Origin: Thalassovita sp. | GTDB lineage: Bacteria > Pseudomonadota > Alphaproteobacteria > Rhodobacterales > Rhodobacteraceae | DNA length: 51,042 bases | NCBI GenBank assembly: GCA_029212905.1 | Contig: JARGPB010000012.1 | Location: 1 to 51,042 of the forward strand | Reading direction: 5' to 3' | In this document: positions 1 through 8,669 of the stretch, piece by piece | Layout of the letters: every line of letters begins with the position of its first letter | How positions within the stretch are numbered: the first letter of the stretch is position 1 | Position numbers and translations under genes: made by a program | Notes under the pieces: generated by a model | The model's database searches: none | Seen by the model: only the letters and a program-made list of their open reading frames with translations | What the model was told of the DNA's origin: nothing

Positions 1-2
1 GC

Positions 3-2312
3 CAAAATAGGCCAGAAGCGGTAATTTCTCTTTTATTAGGGTACTACGACAACATCGTTCCGGCGACCCCCGCGCCAGCGGGCGGGCGCAGTTTTCAGGT
101 GTCCGGCCTCGATTGCGCCGAGGAGGTAGCAATCCTGAACAAGGTGGTCGGCCCGAAGATCGGCGGGGCCGAGCATCTCGCGTTCGACGTGATCAATGGG
201 CGGATGACTATTCTCGACAGCGCCAAGAGTTTATCGGACGGCGAAATTGCAGAACTGGTCGCAAGCACCGGCATGACCGCCAAGCCTTGGGATGCCGAAA
301 ACGCGTCGGTCGACCAGGCGGCCCATCTTGCACGCCAGCGGCTGTTTACGGCGCTCAGCGGCGGCTTCTGGGCCGCGGGATTTCTGTGGCACATCATCGA
401 GACCGGCATGGGGGGGGCACTCGGCCTCTTCGCAGGGCACGGCGAAGCGCCGATGCCACTGGTCGAGGCAGGGCTGTTCGCGGTTGCGATCCTGTTCGGT
501 GTCTGGCTCGTGGCACCCAAGGCATGGTCGTCCGCTCGGCGGCTGTCGCCCGACATGAACCTGCTCATGGTGGTCGCCGTGGCCGGTGCCATCGGGCTTG
601 GCGAATTTTTCGAGGCGGCGACAGTCGCGTTCTTCTTTTCGCTCTCGCTCTACCTCGAAAGCTGGAGCGTCGGGCGTGCGAGGAATGCGGTTTCAGCTCT
701 GCTCGACCTCGCGCCGCCGACGGCAAGAGTTCTTCATGATGACGGCTCGGAAGCGGACGTTCCGGCTTCTGCGGTTGCTATCAACGCACGTTTCATCGTG
801 CGCGGCGGAGACCGCATCCCATTGGATGGTGAGGTTGTCGATGGGGCAGGGGCCGTCGATCAGGCGCCAATCACCGGAGAGAGTGCGCTGGTCCCAAAGG
901 AACGGGGCGACGAAGTCTATGCCGGTACGATCAACGGCGAAGGCACACTGACGGTGCGCGCCACGAAGGCCGCCTCGGACACCGTGTTGGCCAAGATTAT
1001 CCGCATGGTCGGCGACGCCCATGCCCGCCGCGCGCCGGTGGAGCAGTGGGTGGCGAAGTTCGCCCGCATCTACACGCCTATCGTCATGGCTCTCGCTATC
1101 GCAATTGCCCTGCTGCCGCCGCTCATTTTCGGTGGGGCCTGGGATTATTGGTTCTACAATGCACTCGTGCTGCTGGTGATCGCCTGCCCGTGTGCTCTGG
1201 TCATCTCAACACCGGTCTCCATCGTCGCCGCACTCACCGCCTCAGCGCGGGCTGGGGTGCTGATCAAGGGCGGTGCATATGTTGAGGCACCGGGCAAGAC
1301 CACTGCACTGGCCATGGACAAGACCGGCACGATCACCATGGGCGAGCCCGAGGTGGCGGCGGTGCATCCGCTGGGCAAAGCATCGGCGCAAGATCTGATG
1401 ACCCTCGCCGCTGGGCTGGAGGCACGTTCCTCGCATCCCTTGGCGCGCGCCATTCTTGCGCGGGCAGAAGCCGACGGCATCAAGGTATCCGCCGCGGAAG
1501 ATACCCGAACCGTTCCGGGCAGGGGACTTGAAGGACGCACAGACGGCCGGTCGATCTGGCTGGGGTCGGACCGGTTTGCCGAGGAGAAGGGTTTCGGCGA
1601 CGCCATTCCGAAGGATTTGCGCGACCGCATCGAAGGGGCTGGCAGCACCCTTGTTGCCGTGGGCGACGACACCGGTGTCACCGGCATCTTGGAATTGCGC
1701 GACCGTATCCGCCCGGATGCCAAAGGCATCGTGGCGCAGCTTCACGCGCAGGGTGTGAAGACCATCGTCATGCTGACCGGTGATAACGAGCGGACAGCGC
1801 GCGCTGTTGCAGCCGAGGTCGGCATCGACGAGGTCCGTGCCGAGCTTCTGCCCGAAGACAAGGTGACTGCCATCGAAGAACTGGTCGAAACGCATGACAT
1901 GGTGGCCATGATCGGCGACGGGGTGAACGACGCCCCGGCCATGGCGCGCGCGCATTACGCCATCGCAATGGGTGCCGTTGGTTCGGACGCGGCAATCGAG
2001 ACGGCGGATATTGCCCTGATGACAGACGACCTCGGGAAGGTGCCTTGGCTGATCGGTCATTCGCGCCGGACAATGTCGATTATCCATCAGAACATCGGTA
2101 TTTCCTTGGCGACCAAGGGCGTTTTCGTTGTCGCTACTGCGTTCGGAGTGGCATCGATGTGGGGCGCTATTGCAGCCGACGTAGGAGTGTCATTGCTGGT
2201 GGTGGCCAACGCCCTGCGCCTGCTGAACAGCCAAGAGGCCAAGGCGCCGCCGTCCGGCGGTGAGCAGGTTGGTCCACAGATGACAAAAGCCGCGCTTGCC
2301 CACGGACATTGA
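3..2312 (+). CDS. cadA: Zn/Cd/Pb-type P1B ATPase, 5' end outside window
   Basis: ATP-driven inner-membrane exporter of divalent soft metals. The reading frame is open to the left edge. The first start codon in view (GTG at 99) lies inside an HMA-like metal-binding domain (FQVSGLDCAEEV), so the real start is probably upstream of the window. Counting from that GTG: membrane helices, phosphatase TGES-type loop (ITGES), CPC metal site at about residues 363-365 (ACPCALV), phosphorylation DKTGT at about 407, HP motif (SSHPLA), hinge GDGVNDAP, and a last helix with an Asp (ADVGVSLLVVANALRLL) as in ZntA/CadA rather than the Met/Ser pattern of CopA. The neighbouring ZIP and CDF genes fit zinc/cadmium handling. 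Substrate choice among Zn, Cd and Pb cannot be read from sequence. Confidence 0.95.
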   Translation, partial: QNRPEAVISLLLGYYDNIVPATPAPAGGRSFQVSGLDCAEEVAILNKVVGPKIGGAEHLAFDVINGRMTILDSAKSLSDGEIAELVASTGMTAKPWDAENASVDQAAHLARQRLFTALSGGFWAAGFLWHIIETGMGGALGLFAGHGEAPMPLVEAGLFAVAILFGVWLVAPKAWSSARRLSPDMNLLMVVAVAGAIGLGEFFEAATVAFFFSLSLYLESWSVGRARNAVSALLDLAPPTARVLHDDGSEADVPASAVAINARFIVRGGDRIPLDGEVVDGAGAVDQAPITGESALVPKERGDEVYAGTINGEGTLTVRATKAASDTVLAKIIRMVGDAHARRAPVEQWVAKFARIYTPIVMALAIAIALLPPLIFGGAWDYWFYNALVLLVIACPCALVISTPVSIVAALTASARAGVLIKGGAYVEAPGKTTALAMDKTGTITMGEPEVAAVHPLGKASAQDLMTLAAGLEARSSHPLARAILARAEADGIKVSAAEDTRTVPGRGLEGRTDGRSIWLGSDRFAEEKGFGDAIPKDLRDRIEGAGSTLVAVGDDTGVTGILELRDRIRPDAKGIVAQLHAQGVKTIVMLTGDNERTARAVAAEVGIDEVRAELLPEDKVTAIEELVETHDMVAMIGDGVNDAPAMARAHYAIAMGAVGSDAAIETADIALMTDDLGKVPWLIGHSRRTMSIIHQNIGISLATKGVFVVATAFGVASMWGAIAADVGVSLLVVANALRLLNSQEAKAPPSGGEQVGPQMTKAALAHGH

Positions 2313-2375
2313 TCAGGCAGCATTTGCAAGGTAACGTACTGTCCATATCAGACCTCACGAAAGAGGCATCGAGCA

Positions 2376-2888
2376 GTGAAAACCATCCGATTTCCCCGCC
2401 GCGCCGTCCTGTTGGGCGGGCTGGTAGCGTTTCTGTCCGGGTGTGCCAGCAAGTTCCGCAGCTATGACGGACCCGAAGTCACCCGTGTTCGGCTTTACAA
2501 GGGACAGCGCTTGCTTGTTCTCGACGGAGCCGATCGCGTCTTGCAAACCTATCCGGTCGGGCTGGGTTTCGCTCCTGAGGGTCACAAACAATTCGAGGGG
2601 GATGGCCGGACTCCGGAAGGAGTTTACACAATCGACAGGCGAAACCCCAACAGCACCTACCATCTTTCGATTGGCATCTCTTATCCGAACGAGGCCGACA
2701 TCGCCTTTGCCGAAGCGCAGGGCCTTTCCCCCGGCGGCGACATCTTCATCCATGGTGGCCCACGCCCCGGCATCGACCCGACAAATGTCCGCGACTGGAC
2801 AGCTGGCTGCATCGCGGTCACGGATCGGGAGATCGAGGACATCTATGCAATGGTGAAGGACGGGACACCTATCCACATCTTTGCATGA
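2376..2888 (+). CDS. L,D-transpeptidase (YkuD) lipoprotein
   Basis: Predicted periplasmic L,D-transpeptidase acting on peptidoglycan peptides. The N-terminus carries an Arg pair, a hydrophobic stretch and a lipobox LSGC (Cys about 23), so it is probably a lipoprotein. The YkuD signature is present near the C-terminus: His in FIHGG (about 126) and the catalytic Cys in WTAGC (about 145). Length 170 aa is usual for single-domain YkuD proteins. It lies 63 bases after the P-type ATPase on the same strand and ends 9 bases from the convergent lnt stop. A predicted lipoprotein beside lnt and lspA is a sensible pairing. Its part in metal tolerance is not shown by sequence. Confidence 0.9.
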   Translation: MKTIRFPRRAVLLGGLVAFLSGCASKFRSYDGPEVTRVRLYKGQRLLVLDGADRVLQTYPVGLGFAPEGHKQFEGDGRTPEGVYTIDRRNPNSTYHLSIGISYPNEADIAFAEAQGLSPGGDIFIHGGPRPGIDPTNVRDWTAGCIAVTDREIEDIYAMVKDGTPIHIFA

Positions 2889-2897
2889 CGGTCTTTC

Positions 2898-4475
2898 TCA
2901 TGCGGCGGTAGTGAGCCGTCGCATTGGCGCCATTGCCCAGCTCCACGAAGCCAAGATGAGCGCCAACAGCATCCAGTCCCCGAAGCTCGCGTAGAGTGTC
3001 GGCGGTCGCGCGGAGGGCAGGCTAGCGTCGATGATGCCCGTTTCGCCGGTATCGAGCCGCGCAATGATCTCTCCGCTCGTGTCGATGACCGCAGAGACGC
3101 CCGTATTCGCGGCTCGAATGACAGGAAGGCCTTCCTCTACGGCGCGCATACGTGCGGAAGCCAGATGCTGCTCAGGTCCGATGCTGGTGCCAAACCAGGC
3201 GTCGTTGGTTGCGTTGAAGATCCAGTGTGGCCTGAACAGGTCGTCGACCACATGGCTTGGAAAGATGATCTCATAGCAGATCGCCACGGCGACCAGCGGC
3301 ACACCCGGAAGCGCAAGCGTTCGCGGGCCCGGTCCGGGCGTAAAATCGCCCAGACCCGCCGTGAGCCGCTCGATGGGCAACCAGCCGCGGAATGGCACAT
3401 ATTCGCCGAAGGGCACGAGATGGTGTTTCGCGTATCCGGTCAGGATCTCGCCGGTCTCGTCAAATGCCTGGACCGTGTTGAAATATCGGGTGCCATCCTC
3501 GCTCGGTACACGGTCCGGCACACCGGTGAGCAGCACCCTGCCCTCTGTGAGCGCAGCGGCAATGCGATCCCGTGCCTCCGTATCCTCATCGAGGAAACCC
3601 GGAAAGGCGGTTTCCGGCCAGAGAAGCACGTCGAAATCGCCGCGCCGGGTTGAAAGCTCAAGATAGCGCGCGAATGTCCCCTCGCGGTTCTCGGGCGCCC
3701 ATTTCTCCTCTTGTGGAATGTTGCCCTGGACGATGCGCAGGTCGACACCGGGTGGCTGTTGTGCATCCGACTGGAGGCGCAGCGTGCCGACAGCCCACAT
3801 CGTCGCGATTCCGGCCAGCGCCATGAGCGAAACGGTCAATCGTTGCCGCCCGGACGCCATAGCAGCCGCGCCAGGGAGTACCGCGACGAACACGGTGAGA
3901 AAGCTTAGCCCATAGCTTCCGACCCAGGCGGCGGTCTGGCGAAGGGCGGCGTAGTCTACAAGTGCGTAACCGGCCAGATTCCAGGGAAACCCCGTCAGAA
4001 CGTGACCACGCAACCACTCGGCCACGGTCCAGGAGGTCGCGAACAGGAGGCAGGCCAAGAGACTGCCCATGGCTCCGCGCCGCGCGATTTCGGCAAAAAG
4101 CGCAGCGGCAATGGCTGGGAAAATCGCGAGACCTGCGGACAATCCCCCGACGGCCGGGATCGCCATCGTCCCAAACCGCTCGGCCTCTACGTAGAAACTT
4201 TCCGCGATCCACCAAATCCCGAAACCGAACTGGCCGAGACCAAACGCCCAGCCGACGAGGAAAGCGCGCCCGAAGGAGAGATCGCGAAGCCCGACAAACA
4301 ACGCGGAATAGGCAACGGGAACGAGCAGGAGAATCGAGAAAGGCGGGAAAGTCAGAACGGTCATCGCCCCGGCGGCGAAACCAAGCGTCATCCGCGAAAG
4401 AAAACGGTGGCGCAGAGCGATGCGGTTCAGAATTTCCGGCTTCACGACTTGATCGAACGCCGCGCGCTGATCCAT
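2898..4475 (-). CDS. lnt: Apolipoprotein N-acyltransferase
   Basis: Catalyses the last step of lipoprotein maturation, N-acylation of the diacylglyceryl-Cys, in the inner membrane. The N-terminal half is polytopic and the C-terminal half is a nitrilase-type domain with the expected Glu (LLWPETAFPG), Lys (GYAKHHLVPFGEY) and catalytic Cys (AICYEIIFP). The frame extends upstream to 4730, but that part is an out-of-frame shadow of lspA. ATG at 4475 (MDQRAAFDQ) gives about 525 aa, normal for Lnt, and overlaps the end of lspA by 34 bases, implying co-translation. Essential lnt is normally chromosomal, so this is likely an accessory copy, though the rest of the genome is not visible. Confidence 0.93.
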   Translation of the reverse strand: MDQRAAFDQVVKPEILNRIALRHRFLSRMTLGFAAGAMTVLTFPPFSILLLVPVAYSALFVGLRDLSFGRAFLVGWAFGLGQFGFGIWWIAESFYVEAERFGTMAIPAVGGLSAGLAIFPAIAAALFAEIARRGAMGSLLACLLFATSWTVAEWLRGHVLTGFPWNLAGYALVDYAALRQTAAWVGSYGLSFLTVFVAVLPGAAAMASGRQRLTVSLMALAGIATMWAVGTLRLQSDAQQPPGVDLRIVQGNIPQEEKWAPENREGTFARYLELSTRRGDFDVLLWPETAFPGFLDEDTEARDRIAAALTEGRVLLTGVPDRVPSEDGTRYFNTVQAFDETGEILTGYAKHHLVPFGEYVPFRGWLPIERLTAGLGDFTPGPGPRTLALPGVPLVAVAICYEIIFPSHVVDDLFRPHWIFNATNDAWFGTSIGPEQHLASARMRAVEEGLPVIRAANTGVSAVIDTSGEIIARLDTGETGIIDASLPSARPPTLYASFGDWMLLALILASWSWAMAPMRRLTTAA

Positions 4476-4924
4476 GGCGCGGCGAGCAAGAGCCCCACGC
4501 CACTGACGACAAATACATCGGCCAAGTTGAAGGCAGGCCAATGTGTTGTGCCAATGTAGAAATCGAGAAAGTCTGTTACAGCCCGATACCGCACACGATC
4601 GATGACATTGCCCAGGGCTCCGCCAATGATCGCACCGTAGGCAAGCGTTTCCACCGCATTGTCGGCGCGAAACAGCATAACCCCCAGCCAAACACAGATG
4701 GCAAGAGCGAAAGCGATGAGGCTCCACCACGGCGCGCCGCCCAACATCCCGAAAGTCACGCCGTCATTACGATAAAAGACGAGGTTGAATCCCGGAAACA
4801 CGGGAATTCCGGCGCTTAAAGTGACGGCATTCGCAACGACAATGGCTTTGGTGATCTGATCGATCGCGAACGCAGCAAGTGCTGCGAAGACGCCGATCAT
4901 CGGAGATACCTTGTTTAGTGACAT
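4442..4924 (-). CDS. lspA: Lipoprotein signal peptidase (SPase II)
   Basis: Inner-membrane aspartic protease that cleaves prolipoprotein signal peptides. About 160 aa with four hydrophobic segments. Both catalytic Asp blocks are present: GNVIDRVRYRAVTDF and FNLADVFVVSG. I chose ATG at 4924 (MSLNKVSP), which follows GGGATGAGG and sits 4 bases after the ZIP stop. ATG at 4945 would overlap the ZIP gene and has no clear ribosome site. LspA homologues in metal operons are known, for example pbrC in the lead-resistance pbr operon of Cupriavidus, so this placement has precedent. Confidence 0.94.
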   Translation of the reverse strand: MSLNKVSPMIGVFAALAAFAIDQITKAIVVANAVTLSAGIPVFPGFNLVFYRNDGVTFGMLGGAPWWSLIAFALAICVWLGVMLFRADNAVETLAYGAIIGGALGNVIDRVRYRAVTDFLDFYIGTTHWPAFNLADVFVVSGVGLLLAAPWISARRSIKS

Positions 4925-4928
4925 TGCC

Positions 4929-5711
4929 TCATCCCAACCAGACATCAAGGAACAGCATCAGAACGAGCCCGACTGCGAGACCGAGCGTCGCCCTGTTCTG
5001 ATGGCCGCTGCGATGGGTTTCGGGGATGATTTCGTGGCTAATGACGTAGAGCATTGCGCCCGCGGCAAAGGCCAGACCCCATGGAAGCAGCGGTTCCGAC
5101 AGTGTGATGATGCCGGCCCCGAGCAAACCGCCAATCGGCTCGATCATGCCCGTCAGCGCCGCGATGCCCCAGGCGCGCAGCTTCGGATATCCCTCGCCCA
5201 GCAGAGATACAGCGACGGCCAATCCTTCGGGCGCATTTTGAAGCCCGATGCCGACAACAAGCGGCAGACCGCCCTCCATACCTCCGGATCCGAAGCCGAC
5301 CCCGACCGCGAGGCCTTCGGGGAAGTTGTGGATCGTGATCGCGATGATGAACAGCCAGACCCGCCGCAAAGACGCCGCTTCGGGCCCTTCGCGTCCCGTC
5401 TTGAAGTGCTCGTGCGGCAGCTTTTCGTTCATCAGGGCGACAGCCCCCATGCCCAGAAGAATCGAAACGCATACGATGGCCGCAGGCATCGCGCCGTTTT
5501 CGAACATCGGCTCCGCCGCATCCAATGCCGGGATGATCAGCGAAAAGAAAGAAGCGGCGAGCATCACACCGGCAGCGAAGCCGAGCGACAGATCGCGTGT
5601 GGCCCGAGACGGGATGCGCCCGAACAGCACGGGAACTGCTCCGACTGCTGTGAGCGATCCGGCGGCAAGACTTCCGAGAAAGCCGAGCATTATCGGAGAC
5701 AGATTTTCCAT
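4929..5711 (-). CDS. ZIP family divalent metal transporter
   Basis: Polytopic inner-membrane transporter of the ZIP/GufA-ZupT type, usually moving Zn2+ or Fe2+ into the cytoplasm. The diagnostic metal-site helices are clear: HNFPEGLAVG in the fourth and QNAPEGLAVAV in the fifth transmembrane segment. The loop between early helices is short, and the C-terminus reads SHEIIPETHRSGHQ. 260 aa is family-typical. It sits between DUF411 and lspA with gaps of only a few bases. An importer inside a resistance operon is unexpected but such genes occur near cad/czc clusters. Direction and substrate are inferred from family only. Confidence 0.92.
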   Translation of the reverse strand: MENLSPIMLGFLGSLAAGSLTAVGAVPVLFGRIPSRATRDLSLGFAAGVMLAASFFSLIIPALDAAEPMFENGAMPAAIVCVSILLGMGAVALMNEKLPHEHFKTGREGPEAASLRRVWLFIIAITIHNFPEGLAVGVGFGSGGMEGGLPLVVGIGLQNAPEGLAVAVSLLGEGYPKLRAWGIAALTGMIEPIGGLLGAGIITLSEPLLPWGLAFAAGAMLYVISHEIIPETHRSGHQNRATLGLAVGLVLMLFLDVWLG

Positions 5712-5723
5712 GGGCGGGCCAGA

Positions 5724-6179
5724 TTATCCTTCGGCGTAGCTCGAAAAGACTTCCGTCGACCCGTCCTTGCGGATGAGGAAGACATCATAGGCCTCGCGGT
5801 CGTCTTCTGGCCCCATGCCGGGCGAGCCATAGGGCATCCCCGGAACGGCGAGGCCGACGGCGTCCGGGCGCTCCTCGAGAAGGCGGCGGATGTCAGCGGC
5901 CGGTACATGGCCCTCGATCACGTAGCCGTCAATGAGCGCGGTGTGGCAGGAGACCATGCGCTGCGGCACGCCGTTGTCTAGCTTGAAGCGCACGAGAAGC
6001 CCGCCGAACATGTCCTGGCCGGTCGGCACAAACCCGTTCTCTTCGAGATGTTTCATCCACGAGAGGCAGCAGCCGCATCCGTTGGTCTTGCGGACGTCGA
6101 TCGCCGTTGCCTCTGCGAGGGCCTGGGCCGCTGGGAACAGGGCGAGCGTGATGGCAAGAACTTGTGTCATGCGTTTCAT
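5724..6179 (-). CDS. DUF411 periplasmic metal-binding protein
   Basis: DUF411 (CopG-like) protein. A cleavable signal peptide ends near AQALA, followed by the family hallmark KTNGCGCCLSW, then SCHTALIDGYVIEGHVPA and VPGMPYGSPGMG. The Cys cluster, the Cys-His pair and the Met residues are candidate Cu(I)/soft-metal ligands, and the protein should work in the periplasm. 151 aa is usual for the family. It lies 4 bases upstream-of-stop from the M23 peptidase gene and 12 bases before the ZIP start, inside the minus-strand series. Family members accompany copper and silver resistance genes, but no biochemical role is asserted here. Confidence 0.92.
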   Translation of the reverse strand: MKRMTQVLAITLALFPAAQALAEATAIDVRKTNGCGCCLSWMKHLEENGFVPTGQDMFGGLLVRFKLDNGVPQRMVSCHTALIDGYVIEGHVPAADIRRLLEERPDAVGLAVPGMPYGSPGMGPEDDREAYDVFLIRKDGSTEVFSSYAEG

Positions 6180-6182
6180 GGG

Positions 6183-7556
6183 TCAGAGCCTTTCGGTTGT
6201 CGTTTTGGCAATCTCGCTGCCGAGGTTTTCATTCAGAAGCGCCCGCGCCTCGGCCAGACGCGAGAGCGCGGCGGTATCATCCGCATCGCTCTCGGCCGCT
6301 TCGGCGAGCCGGTCGTCAGAGAGGGGGTCAGTCGGGCGCCCATCCACGAGCACCTCATAGTGCAGGTTCGGACCTGTCGCCGTGCCAGTCGCGCCGACGC
6401 GGCCGATCACGTCTCCCGCCGCAACGCGTTGGCCTTGTGCCAAGTCTTCCGGCACGGCGCTCAGATGCGCGTAGCGCGTCATGGTGTCGGAGCCGTGCAA
6501 GATTTCGACCACGCGACCATATCCGCCGCGCCAGCCGATGAAATTGACCCGCCCCGGTGCCGTCGCTTGAACCGGTGTCCCACGTGCCGCTGCAAAATCG
6601 ACGCCGGTGTGCATCCGGACGTTGCCAAAGACCGGATGCGTGCGGCGTCCGAACACCGAGCTGAGGCGCGCACCCTCTACCGGCTGTGCGAAGACGCGCA
6701 GCACCTCGCCATCGACGTAGATCGTCGCCTGACCGCTGCCGTCGTTAGGCCATACGATCTCGTAAAGCGAACCGCCGATCTCCAATGCGGCGAAGGCGAG
6801 CTCGGGCTGTCCGATCCTATCCTCGCCCACACGCGCCTCACGCCAGAGAAGCCTTAGTGTCTCGCCACCGGCCAACTCGCGGCGAAAATCTACGGTCCCA
6901 CCCAGCATCTGCGCCAGGTCCACGGAAAAACGGGCGGGTATGCCGGCTTCGTCGAGTGCCGCGAAGATCGAGCTGTCGATCACGGCTTCGCCGGCAAGGG
7001 TTACGATCTCCGGATCCGGAGCCACGACCTGCGTGGACAACTGCTCGCCGAAAACCACCTCGATCCGCACTCCGTCCTCGACGGCGAGTGAGACGGTGCG
7101 GGGGCTGCCGTCCACGGTCGAAGCGACAGTGACCGAGTGCCCCGGCCGCAGCCGTCGCAGATCGTATTCCGCACCAAGCGCGAGGGCAACTTCGGCTCTG
7201 TCAGGTGCCGCAAGACCGGCCTCTGACAGCAAGAAATCGAGCGTTTCGCCCGGAGCAATGTCGCGCGACCACGTCGACAGGGGTGGCTCGATCGCTTGCA
7301 CCGGCCTGTCGGCAAACGCGGCCTGCAGAAGGGGCAGCGGGCTGAGGTCGGGTGCATCGTCTGCCCATGCCGCCGCGGGCAGCGTCACGGGGATGTCAAC
7401 GTTCTGGGGGGCTTCAGGACCTTGGGGCATCCAGCTACCTGCCTGGGCAAGTTCCGGCGGCACGGGTTCTTTCGACATGGAATCAGAGATGGCGATAGCC
7501 GCTCCCGAAACCGTCCCCGCAATTGCGACACAAGCCGCCAAAGTTCTGAGCCTCAT
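6183..7556 (-). CDS. M23 (LytM) metallopeptidase
   Basis: Zinc peptidase of the LytM/M23 class predicted to cut peptidoglycan cross-bridges or activate amidases in the periplasm. N-terminal membrane anchor or signal (MRLRTLAACVAIAG), a middle region like the N-terminal domains of Csd3/OapA-type proteins, and a C-terminal M23 domain with HPVFGNVRMHTGVDF, RYAHLSAV and the HxH motif LHYEV. The open frame reaches 7907, but the real start is ATG at 7556, which overlaps the upstream sco stop as ATGA. About 457 aa. A cell-wall hydrolase within a copper/thiol operon, with L,D-transpeptidases nearby, suggests envelope remodelling, which is inference. Confidence 0.9.
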   Translation of the reverse strand: MRLRTLAACVAIAGTVSGAAIAISDSMSKEPVPPELAQAGSWMPQGPEAPQNVDIPVTLPAAAWADDAPDLSPLPLLQAAFADRPVQAIEPPLSTWSRDIAPGETLDFLLSEAGLAAPDRAEVALALGAEYDLRRLRPGHSVTVASTVDGSPRTVSLAVEDGVRIEVVFGEQLSTQVVAPDPEIVTLAGEAVIDSSIFAALDEAGIPARFSVDLAQMLGGTVDFRRELAGGETLRLLWREARVGEDRIGQPELAFAALEIGGSLYEIVWPNDGSGQATIYVDGEVLRVFAQPVEGARLSSVFGRRTHPVFGNVRMHTGVDFAAARGTPVQATAPGRVNFIGWRGGYGRVVEILHGSDTMTRYAHLSAVPEDLAQGQRVAAGDVIGRVGATGTATGPNLHYEVLVDGRPTDPLSDDRLAEAAESDADDTAALSRLAEARALLNENLGSEIAKTTTERL

Positions 7557-8179
7557 GTCGCCCCCTCCATTTCTTCTTCCAGCGCGCGGCGGATCTTCGT
7601 CACCGCGAATTCTTTGGGCTCGTGATAGTCGATCATGGTGACGAATCGCCCAGAGGCTGCGAACAGGAAGACGCTCGCGGTGTGGTTCATCGTGTAATCG
7701 CCGCTCTCCGTCGGCACCCGCTCGTAGGTGGCGCGGAAGCCGTCCGCGACGCGCGCGATCTGCTCTTCCGGTCCCGTCCAGCCACGGATCGCAGGATGGA
7801 AGTAGCCGACATATTCGGCCAGCGTTTCGACAGTGTCGCGCTCGGGATCGACCGTGATGAAAACCACGTTCATCTCGTCGGCCTCGTCTCCCAGATCGTC
7901 GAGCCATCCCGAAATGTCCGCGAGCGTGGTCGGGCAGACATCGGGACAGTAGGTGAAGCCGAAGAACGCCATCGTCGGGCGACCGATCAGGGTTTCCGGC
8001 CCGACCGCGTTGCCCTCATGATCCGTCAGACGGAAATCCATCTCGGTCAGGGCCACAGGCCGCTGCCCGACAGGTTCGGGTCCACCGGGTCCATCGACCT
8101 GCCACCAACCGACGAAGAGCATCAGGGCGACCGCCCCGACACCAGCCGCGCCGTACCCCAGGACCGCCCGTCGCCGCAT
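7553..8179 (-). CDS. SCO1/SenC family copper chaperone (second in operon)
   Basis: Membrane-anchored periplasmic thioredoxin-fold protein of the SCO family, which binds Cu and helps assemble the CuA site of cytochrome oxidase or acts in thiol redox. Signal anchor MRRRAVLGYGAAG, copper-binding CxxxC in FTYCPDVCPT, and the third ligand His in YTMNHTASVFLF. About 208 aa. Start at 8179 overlaps the PCuAC stop as TGATG and its own stop overlaps the M23 start as ATGA, so the three are translationally coupled. A second SCO gene (9754-10356) opens the same operon. Confidence 0.92.
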   Translation of the reverse strand: MRRRAVLGYGAAGVGAVALMLFVGWWQVDGPGGPEPVGQRPVALTEMDFRLTDHEGNAVGPETLIGRPTMAFFGFTYCPDVCPTTLADISGWLDDLGDEADEMNVVFITVDPERDTVETLAEYVGYFHPAIRGWTGPEEQIARVADGFRATYERVPTESGDYTMNHTASVFLFAASGRFVTMIDYHEPKEFAVTKIRRALEEEMEGAT

Positions 8180-8646
8180 CAGTCCTCTGGCCCCCGCGCG
8201 GCGATTCCGAGGATCGGCACCTTGACCGTCACTTCGCCTCCGTCGTCGAAAAGCAGGGTCAGCGGAAAGGTGTCCCCTTCCGTCATCGGTTCTTGTAGCC
8301 GCATCAGCATTGCGTGCAGGCCCCCCGGTTCGAGCGCGACGCTCTCGCCCGGGGCGATCGCGATCTCCCCCGCCGGGCTCATGGAGCTCACACCTTCGGC
8401 ATTGGTCTTCGTCTCGTGGATTTCGGGCATCATCGCGAGCGGTGTTGTAAGGCCGATCAGCGTCACCGGCTCGTCGCCAGTGTTGCGGATCGTCATGTAA
8501 GCGGCCCCGGGACGGTTCATCCCGATGGAGGCGCGGGACCACGCGTTCTCGACGACAACATCCTCGGGTCCGGCCAGCGCGGGCACCGAGAGCCCTCCAA
8601 GGGTCAAAAGCGCGGCCAGTGTGCCAGTCAAAATATACTTTTTCAT
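8179..8646 (-). CDS. PCuAC periplasmic copper chaperone
   Basis: PCuAC-type (DUF461) protein that carries Cu(I) in the periplasm and hands it to SCO/CuA sites. Signal peptide ending at VPALA, then the H-M-H-M ligand set: MPEIHETKTNAEGVSSM followed by GGLHAMLM. 155 aa is family-typical. It sits directly upstream of and overlaps a sco gene, the classic pairing of these chaperones. Expression is expected from the MerR-type promoter upstream of the first sco gene, because no sizeable gap interrupts the series. Confidence 0.93.
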   Translation of the reverse strand: MKKYILTGTLAALLTLGGLSVPALAGPEDVVVENAWSRASIGMNRPGAAYMTIRNTGDEPVTLIGLTTPLAMMPEIHETKTNAEGVSSMSPAGEIAIAPGESVALEPGGLHAMLMRLQEPMTEGDTFPLTLLFDDGGEVTVKVPILGIAARGPED

Positions 8647-8669
8647 CGTTCTGATCCTGCCCTTTCCAT

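Noticed and set aside
4476..4730. Upstream extension of the lnt frame
   Set aside because: It overlaps lspA in another frame and has Cys/Arg-rich, non-Lnt sequence; ATG at 4475 gives the normal length.
7557..7907. N-terminal extension of the M23 peptidase frame
   Set aside because: It is an out-of-frame reading of the sco gene; the ATGA overlap and membrane leader set the start at 7556.
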